Positions 27,701 to 36,700 of a stretch of DNA of 64,000 nucleotides are shown here, piece after piece. The position numbers were made by a program, and so were the translations under genes. The notes beneath the pieces are model-generated. The model searched no databases, was not told the DNA's origin, and was given only the letters and a program-made list of their open reading frames with translations. Position 1 is the first letter of the stretch; each line of letters begins with the position of its first letter. Source of the stretch: Paragonimus westermani (taxonomy: Eukaryota; Platyhelminthes; Trematoda; Plagiorchiida; Troglotrematidae); the NCBI GenBank assembly GCA_008508345.1, contig QNGE01000138.1:198538-262537 (forward strand), written 5' to 3'.

Positions 27701-30700
27701 AAGCAAACCTAACAAACTTAGCTAAAATCAGAACAAACTACTAAACATGAAACAGAAATATTGATTTTTGTAAATTCAGCAGTTTGCAACAGTGTCATGA
27801 AATCGATCACCTGGATCTCAATGCAAAAAGTAAAGAGAATATTGGATAACCCGAACAAAAGCACTCACCCACTGAGTACTCCAAGCACCAGATTCATCAC
27901 GAAAAACGATCCGATCAATATCATACTGACGAAATAGACCCAGGGATAAAGCATACCTTGGGAATCGTTGACCTGTTTGGGGAAAGATATAACCGTACTG
28001 GTAACGTAGGAACCAAGTGACACGTTCGGACCATATTCAAACAAAAGTTTTCAGGTAAATGTAACAAGTAATAGTCCAACATCAGTTGTAACATCCGCAA
28101 ATTACCGCCATTAATTAGAAATGTTTTAATTTTTTGAAAAACTATTTCTACTGGCAACCACTTGATGATTTCCTTGTTTGGCAAATCTGCTTGCTATGTC
28201 TACTATGCGAATAGACTTGTGATTAGACAACAAGACACTATTTGTCTCTTGTACCTTTTTCTTATAGAGTTGCCGGATACTCCAAACGGAAATCCGAAAC
28301 AGCGTCTGGATGATATAATGAATGTTGCTTTCAGTTTTACGGCAGTATGGCGTATTGTCTCAATGTTTCATTTATGTGGGAGTGTACTGGAACTTTGGAG
28401 CTTCAAAATACGACCGTATTTGGCTGTTGATCCACTTGCAAATACTCTTGATACAAATGCTAAACTTCTACACCTCGTCAGATATATGCTGCTGGACCAT
28501 GAATCTTCCTGGATAAGAAAACACACGGAAGGAATACTACTGTGCAGGAGGTGTGACTTTTCACTGAAGAGTCTTTCTCGGTTAACGAACAACGTATACT
28601 GGTCGTCAACCTAAACTAGCTTTGACCAGTTTATGTGATTTAGGAAACGGTCCTTCAGTTAAAAATGATTGTCCATCGATACTGGCGCTACATAATGTTT
28701 TCTTCCTGAGCATTCATCCAGCTCCACATAATTCTGTTCTAAAGCCGTCATTCAGTTTATTGTTTGTTAGTGGTTTCCAGTGTCCGGACCGTATCACAAG
28801 CCGTATGGGAGTTCCTAAGCCATGTGAGCAAGTAGTTCCCATGGTTTTTGTGAGACCGCAGACTATCAGATAAGTAAGTGCATTTGAACCTGTGTGTAGA
28901 AGCCAATCATCTTTTCTCGAAGTGGATACAAGACATACAAACTCCTATTCTGAAAGTTCTTTCTATCCACAGCGGGTCATACAACTATTTCAACCCGAAT
29001 GTCTTGGGAAAAACTACACACGACCTGTCCACGCTGCAAAAAGTGGCGTCATTAACAGTAATACCCCACAAAATCTATTAAGTTAATTGCAGATATCATG
29101 TAAAGGGGTTGCTCCTGTGGCATACTAGACTATCAGTTGATGCCAAAACTGTAGCGTAGACACGGTTTATAGTCTCCTCCTTCTTGTTCTGAATTTCCAT
29201 CTTCTTTTAACCTAAAATGAAGTACGACGCAACGTATTAGATTGTCGGAAACAAAAATAACTGATACTTTGAGTTGGACCATCAGGCAAAAACTGCAGAT
29301 ACTCTGCACAACTAAATGTTTGGCGATTTCTGCTTGCATTAGTTTGTCCTCGTGACTGATGTTCAATAATATCTAGTTTGCACTGCACCATTGTATATTC
29401 AACAGACTTTGGTTGTGTCTCAAACCAGAAGGATTGGAACTACGCAGCAACTAAGTATAGTAAAATGTCACCTGCTGACACCCACCTAATAAGATCACGG
29501 ATGCTTGACTACGCCGGGCCACAAATACATATATATATATACATATATAACCATATGTATATATACTTCGAAACGTACGAAATACTTTGTTATGATAAAA
29601 ATATGATAGTGCATGAAAAGCCTCTACACCCTTATTCATGCGTATGCTTTACAAGGAGAAAAGTACTCAACTTGAAATTAATTCAACAGTCAGCCAAGTT
29701 GTAAGGAGGCTGAGCGATATCAGTGTTGCTAATTCAACCAACCACACTTTTACATGAAGACAAACAGTTTGTGCGTCGTGTTTCTGTTAATATCACTGTG
29801 TTCATCACATTTTTCCGTGCTTTTCCACGGAGATTACTGCAATACTTACTCCTATTTTGACTGCGAAATGTAGAATTTTGATCCGGGTGAAGCTATGGTG
29901 CTTAAGTAGAGATTTTGTAAACTTGTACCAGTAAGTCCCCTTCCTCGTTAGCCTATCTTACAGATAAAAGCTTCCAACCTGTCTGATGTCTGCGATTTCT
30001 CTTCAGGATTCTTACAGTTTATAAAGTTGTCTTGTTGCTTCTTAACCCGCATATCTACTTCAACAATATCTGACACGCCGAGGCTGAACACTATGCAGAT
30101 AGTCCGAAGTCAGCATTATGGCGTTTTCGAATTTAGGCCTAGAAAGCATGGCGCCCACACTCGGTTATTTTCATGGCAAGAAACGCTCATTTCGGTGGGT
30201 CGACACGAACCCATCCATTGTAGGAGTAGTGGTCGTTCGCAATATATTTTGAGGAAGAGGTCTATATGGTTTGAATCTAACACCACAAGAACGCGTATGT
30301 GGACAGTTTCCACTATCCAACGTCACGTTCTGCCTAAAAAGCAATATAATAAGTGTGTAATCGATAGGTTTGTTGAAAATAGATGGCGGGCACTCAACAT
30401 GAGAATGATAATGAACATATACATGCATGTCTCGCTTTATGAAGCGGAATTTATTTGCCAGGAAACAGAGGTAAAGATAAGCTACTCCACGCAGAGAGAT
30501 AAATGCACTGGAGTTTTATACTCGCAGGTTATATTTACCATCGGTTCCCCCAGAGATAAAGGCTTACCAGTGAACAAGCAAATCGTCTTTGTAAGAAACA
30601 GGACGATAGAAAATTAACTGGGCTTTGCCAAACGTACCCAGTATAACACTTGTGTCCACCCTTCCATGGTGACACATTGAAAGACTGTGAGCATAGAAAG

Positions 30701-33700
30701 ACCGAAATTGTCAAAGTTTGTGATACCATGATTGGGTCCAACCCAACGTTCCGGTGGTGGAAACGGTGGTGTGATATTACCGGCCGCAACGGCCTCCATG
30801 AGTAGCTTACGTTCAGCAACCGCGGCGTAACTCATGTTCACCTTGAAATCATGGCAGAGGCTGGTGATGGGACAAACGGCACCGCGTTTGGTCAGGCTGC
30901 ATGGACTAGGATTGTCCTCGATTTCGCCTGAATGAAACACAAATTTGAAACGAATAAAATCACAGTTTGACAGGAATATAACTCAAATGGTAGACACTTT
31001 AGGCACCCTGAAAATAACGTGCTGACTGAAAAGTTTACTCACCTGTGAAAATATCGTAACAAGTCGCATGGAGCTTTCCAGAAAACAGTTCCAGTCCGAT
31101 TATGGCGTAGATGATTATCACGAATATGACTAGCAAAGCTATATGAAGCAGTGGGACCATAGCTCGCATTATGGCGTTCAAAACGACTTGCAAACCTATA
31201 AAAAAACGAAGAAGGTTTTGGACATGAAACTTCACCAAGGATTTAAAAAAAGGACCACTTGTTGATTGCTAGTCAAACGCACTTGGGAGGCCAGAAACCA
31301 GCCGAAGTGGTCGAAGTACACGAAATGCGCGAAGTGCCTTCACGTCTACACCGGATTCCTCGACCATTTCCTGAATTAAAGGTTGTAGTAACCTGCAAAG
31401 ATGGAACAAGTTCGGAATGGTAATCTCAAAATGTCGATGATTACTTTCACATAGTATAAAAAACGTAACAGGAACACTAAATGTGTACAGTTGTTTTAAA
31501 ATGGTTCAAAAGAACGTGGAAAATTCGGGGCAACTTTGCAATGAAAGTATGTTTTACCTGTATTTGATGGAAGATATCTTAATATGTGACCGGATGTCTG
31601 GACTTATCAAACGTTTACTTGGCTTTTTACCGTCGGATCTGCTTAGAGGTGTAATCTGTTGATGAGTTACAACTAAGTGTTCAGGCCTGGAGACATGTGA
31701 ACCTGCTGATTCTCCCTGTCGCTTTGGATTAATACATTGGTTCTTTTGTGCTTAGATCAAAGCACTTAGGTGTTCAACTACACGTATGATAAGCTATCGT
31801 GTGACTGGGTCGTGGATGGGTTAACCGTGTTTCTCTGAGACCAAGAAGTAGCAGTATCGGAAGCCAGGCACTCGATGGAGTATAGAATTGTTGAATAATC
31901 CAAATCTCTGGTCAGATCTGCTCTGAGACTTGACAGTGTATTGTGATCAAAAGCGTGTTTGCCTCTTTAAAACACGTCATATGGAGTGCGTTTGAAATTC
32001 GGCTTTACCGACTCGAAATCCCTGTACTTCCATATAGTTTGTGCGGTATTTCAGAATTCAAAGTAGGGTTAGGCCAACTGACAATCTATGTGTCGACTTC
32101 ACTGTTTTGGTTTATTAGGAAAATTCGTGGTTCTACATTTGTTTTTACGTCGAAAAAGTTATGAGTAACTTCACTATATTTTATTGAGATCAGTAACAAT
32201 GGAATTGGGTCTTTTTCGTAAAGGAACATAGCCATGCTTGTAATAATGTGGTTCGTACCCTAAGTCAGACTAACTCACAGTCCCGCTCGGGAAGAAAGTT
32301 TTCCAGATATGTGAAAAACAGGAACTATAACACGGAAGAGTAGTTCGTCGGACCTGTGTAAGTTTGAGATGTGAAGCTTTTCATAAGATAATTTTATACT
32401 TTCGTCACCTGACGTGAATCTCTCCTTCTTACGTACGCAAATCTGTAGGACCATATGTGTCATCACTGCTTCCGCTCTAATGAATTTCAGTATTGTTTGC
32501 TTCTTACTGGTGGTTTTAGTGATGTGGCGTACGTCACGGGTAAACTTTAATTAGCCTGATGATCAGACACAGTAAACTATAATCGTTCAAACGTGCACGC
32601 TTTATGTGCTTTTGATGATGTCAGTTACAGTGCACCAGCACGCCTTGTAACTTCAGTGAATGCACAGCATACATATATAGCAATTAGATTATTCAGCCAT
32701 TATGCGCTTGAATGCCGGCAAAACCACCAGGCCTCATGTAAGAAAATACTGCAACCAGAAAGCGATGGTGCTCTCCATTTTCAAACTTGACAAAAATGCA
32801 GAACCAGTATCTACTTTACGGGCTTTACAAACCCATTCTCCTTACCAAATCAGTTTCCTCAATAGTAGTCGCAATTTTTGGTTTTCGCATCTGATCAAGC
32901 GTATTTGTGTTCATCACAAAAAGTGACTGATCCGCAGTGCTAATTTAGGGCGATAATTTTTGACAAAAGTTTCCAATTACTGTCTAGTATGTGATAATTT
33001 TCTAGGCAGTACTTACACACATCACGTTTGATAAACAGCACAGCAGTTGTTGGTTGTTTGGAAGAGGATTTTGACATTGATCAAACTAGGTTAAGTTCCG
33101 GACAATAAATGATTACACATGGCAACTGGATTTCAAGTCAGCAAAATATATGAATATCCTTGAGACAGTATCTCGTTTTCTACTTGGCGACGGATACATG
33201 ATCGTATGGCAAATAGGAAACATTATAAACTGTAGGTCTACCAGTTACCCCAGAACTACGATGGTGAAATCCAGAATGTTCCATCCGTTTCGAAGATATG
33301 CACCACTATGTAGTACAAATCCAAATGCTACGATCTTCAAGGCACACTCAACGGTGAAAATGACGATGAATACGTTCTCGATTTTCTCCTGTTGCAAATT
33401 TGGAAAAATGAAGGCTGAGAGATAACCGTCCATACTAATCTTTTGCTATCGTAAACCGGCACATTCTACAGATTGTCATATAGGTTAATGACTTCAGGGG
33501 AAAGATATCCTTTAGTAATTTTCTCCTAAAGCTGCTCACTTGTTTGGCTTGTAAATCACCGTGTAAGCAGCACATACGCCCATAATATCACTCAAATTAA
33601 CAATGGACAGCAGGTTACAAGGTTGCGAAAATTTAATATATGAATTTCCAGAGAGAGGATTGAGAGGATTTTCTGTGAAATTTGCGGAGGATGAAGATGT

Positions 33701-36700
33701 TCACAATGTGAAAATTCTAATTGTCCCTGGACAAAATTCCGACAAATTTAAAGGGAAAGCTATGGAGATCAAAATTTGTTGAGGTGGAGCATTAAATTAA
33801 AGTCCCGGTGGTCACACTCAATTATAGGATAATCTGTACGGATTATTTTTGTGCATTCGGTTCTACCTTCAGTGTGTAAATGGTATTGACTCATTAAAAA
33901 CAACTCGCTGTCACACACGTCTGGAAAATTTGCTCAATGTACTAAAAGAAACTATGGATATTTGTTCACCCACACAATGATAGCTTGTGTGGATCGGCTG
34001 TGGCAAACTGATATCTTAGAAGAACTAATAATCCTCTTGGGAGGCCTAGCTGGATGATGTCGTTTAATCAGACTAGGTAATTTACTAACGCTGTCACAAA
34101 ACTAACTTGCTTGTAAATGGAAGATGCAAGTAGAAGTACCTAAGAACAATGGGCAGTGGAACATTGTCTCTGCAAGAATACCAACATGAGTTACACATAT
34201 TGTTTGCTATGCGACTTCGTTCAACTTTCATGTCAGGGGAACAGTCGCAGTATTTTTCTCGAACATAGAATCAGTGGAAATCATCTGTATTCATTCCGTT
34301 TGGCAAGCGCTGTCGATGTAGAGCCCTCTGGATAACATTTTAGGAAGCCAGATGTAGCGGCTTAGCTGGTAGAAAGCTTGGCGCGTTTAGGCACGCTGTT
34401 TCTGTAGGTGCTTCACACACAATCGGAGCTCGATTTTTTTATAATCCGGTATGATTTAAATTTTAGGAAGTTGTATGGCGTTCGCAGTTTGGACAACCTG
34501 AGCATTACGCACCAGCGGCTGTCGCTTAGCGGTGGCATATTTTAATTCGGTCGTGTCTACTGTGAGGTCATTGGTTCAGAGGTCAGCAAGGATATCTCAC
34601 AAAAGACGCGATTGGGGTAGAAACCCCGGTCACGATTAAAATGTACCTTTGTCACGGGAAGGGCTAGTTGAATTGTCTATAGAATTGCGAAATCTACGGT
34701 CACTGTTGAGTGATATTTAATTAGTTTGAAAAAACTACTCACCAACCAAAACAAACGATAATCAATGAGCGCAATTTTGGTGTAAAGTGCGGCTGAAGAT
34801 ATTCATGAACAGTGTTAACAATTGGCTTTATTCGAGTTTTACTAACAATCAGTTTAACCGGCTCAGCAATTGAAAAAAGCCCGAATGGCAAAAAGTCTAA
34901 AAATCCAATCAAATGCTGTTTCTACAAACGGGGTTCTTCCCTACACCTGTGTTCTGTTGTGTAGAGAATTAGAAAAATACATTACAACCAACAGTTGTTT
35001 TTCTTCCGCGACATGCTTTATAACGTGACTGAGTTTATCCACTGACCAAAAACCTAGTGAACGGTGATTGACGAATTGCTCAAATTAAGTTTAAGTACAT
35101 TAAAATTACTCTACGGTCCAAAACAGTTAAATCGATAACGACTGTTAGAGCTGTTCTCTTAACAGCCTGTCTTTTCAGCCGGAACGAATGTGTGAGGTTG
35201 GATCCGAGTAAATTTGCCCTGGTAGTGAACTGAAAAACTTAAACTTAGCAATATTCAATAGTCGTAAGATCAGGGTTTCATGAAACATACATAGGTGCTT
35301 TCGACACACTCTTAGGGAGTAAGATTTGACCAAACTTGGGCAGTGATATGCTATGACAGTCTTCCGCACACATCATGAACAGATCCACAGAAAGTTATAT
35401 TCAGCCATAACTGATATATGCCTGCGCCTGCTGAATACGAACTATTCGATATGGTCTACCATTATGGTCAGACGACAATGGAAACCATAAACTGTGTATC
35501 ATCCTGAAAATGGTCAGAAAGCTGGCGCAACAAAAATAGCTTATTGCGTCATCAAGTATCACCAGCCTCAACCACAGGACCACCAGTGAAATCATGTTGA
35601 TTAAACGGAAGTCACTTTAGTCGTATATGCTAGGCGTAGTAATGAATAGCACCAACCTATCCTGGTAATAACAACATGGACCCGAAATTCCTACTTTTTT
35701 GCCATGATCTTCCGAATATTTGTTACTTTAAGTGCGCAACTGGTGTAATAAGTCACAAAATCAACTCTCTGCAAATTCAGTTTTCTTGTTATTATGGTCA
35801 GCCAGCTGGGTTGAACCACGAAACCATATTGACCACTGCCATAAGACTACAATGTTCAGCTTGGCAAATCACCTCATAGGTCTTGCACAACTTTAAGAAC
35901 CTCGGCCGTTGCACAATAGTTAGTATAATCACCATATAGGGTTCATGTGTAATGTAAAATTTGTGGGAAACGGGATTCTGACGAGCGTCTAAAAATCCAT
36001 CGGAGATGATATGAGACCAAATGTCAACCATTATCGAAATCAATAAGCATCCAACAGAGCTATCCTGCACTCATAATATGAACACAAAACCTTCGTGGTC
36101 AGGAGGTAATCGGATTTGTTAGTTATGAAAGTCAACGTGTAGTTTCGAAAAACGATGCAGTCTTTAGTCTCTCTGTTGACCGATTATTTAATTAACTCAT
36201 CCTAATAACCTCTATAGGTCTATTGTGTTGGAATTACCCCACTAAGCATACACAGCAAACTAGCTTTGTTTGGTACCATATTACTCACAAGGCCGGATTA
36301 CTGTATGGATTGCACGAACTCATATTTGGCAACTTGAAGTGGGTGACTTCAATGTATGGTAGAAGAAATGACAGTTTATTCAAGAGAGACTTATCCATAA
36401 GTCAACCGTGTTGAGATTGCCACGAAACTTTACTGTCGACGTGAAAAAAACTGATCAGCAAGTACTTTAGGTAAACATTTGGAGGTCAATCAGATTACCA
36501 GTATATGGTTCAGCGTATTTGAATCCCCATCAGGATATGGTGAAACCGCTCCAAGCGCACAGCAGTTGGCCATGATTGTCAGCAGGATGAGATATTCAAA
36601 TGGTCTTTGAATCAGATTTTAAGGTTAAAACACAAATGAGGGTGTTTTTCTGTTCACACCAGGTGGCATATGAGTTGTTTGCTAATATGCTCAACAAGTT

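Larger units (their letters stand above)
21754..27868 (-). other. Cav1: Intron 7 of the calcium channel
   Basis: The longest intron, 6,115 bases, between IS6 and the AID. It hosts the 3' end of a Gypsy-type LTR element at about 23690-24643, opposite in strand to the gene. The remaining 5 kb shows no feature I can name. Open frames at 26834-27323 (plus) match no family I know. Confidence 0.75.
33389..36498 (-). other. Cav1: Intron 2 of the calcium channel
   Basis: 3,110 bases between IS1 and IS2. It holds two degraded SINE copies in a row (about 34340-34440 and 34545-34712). The rest shows nothing. Confidence 0.78.
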
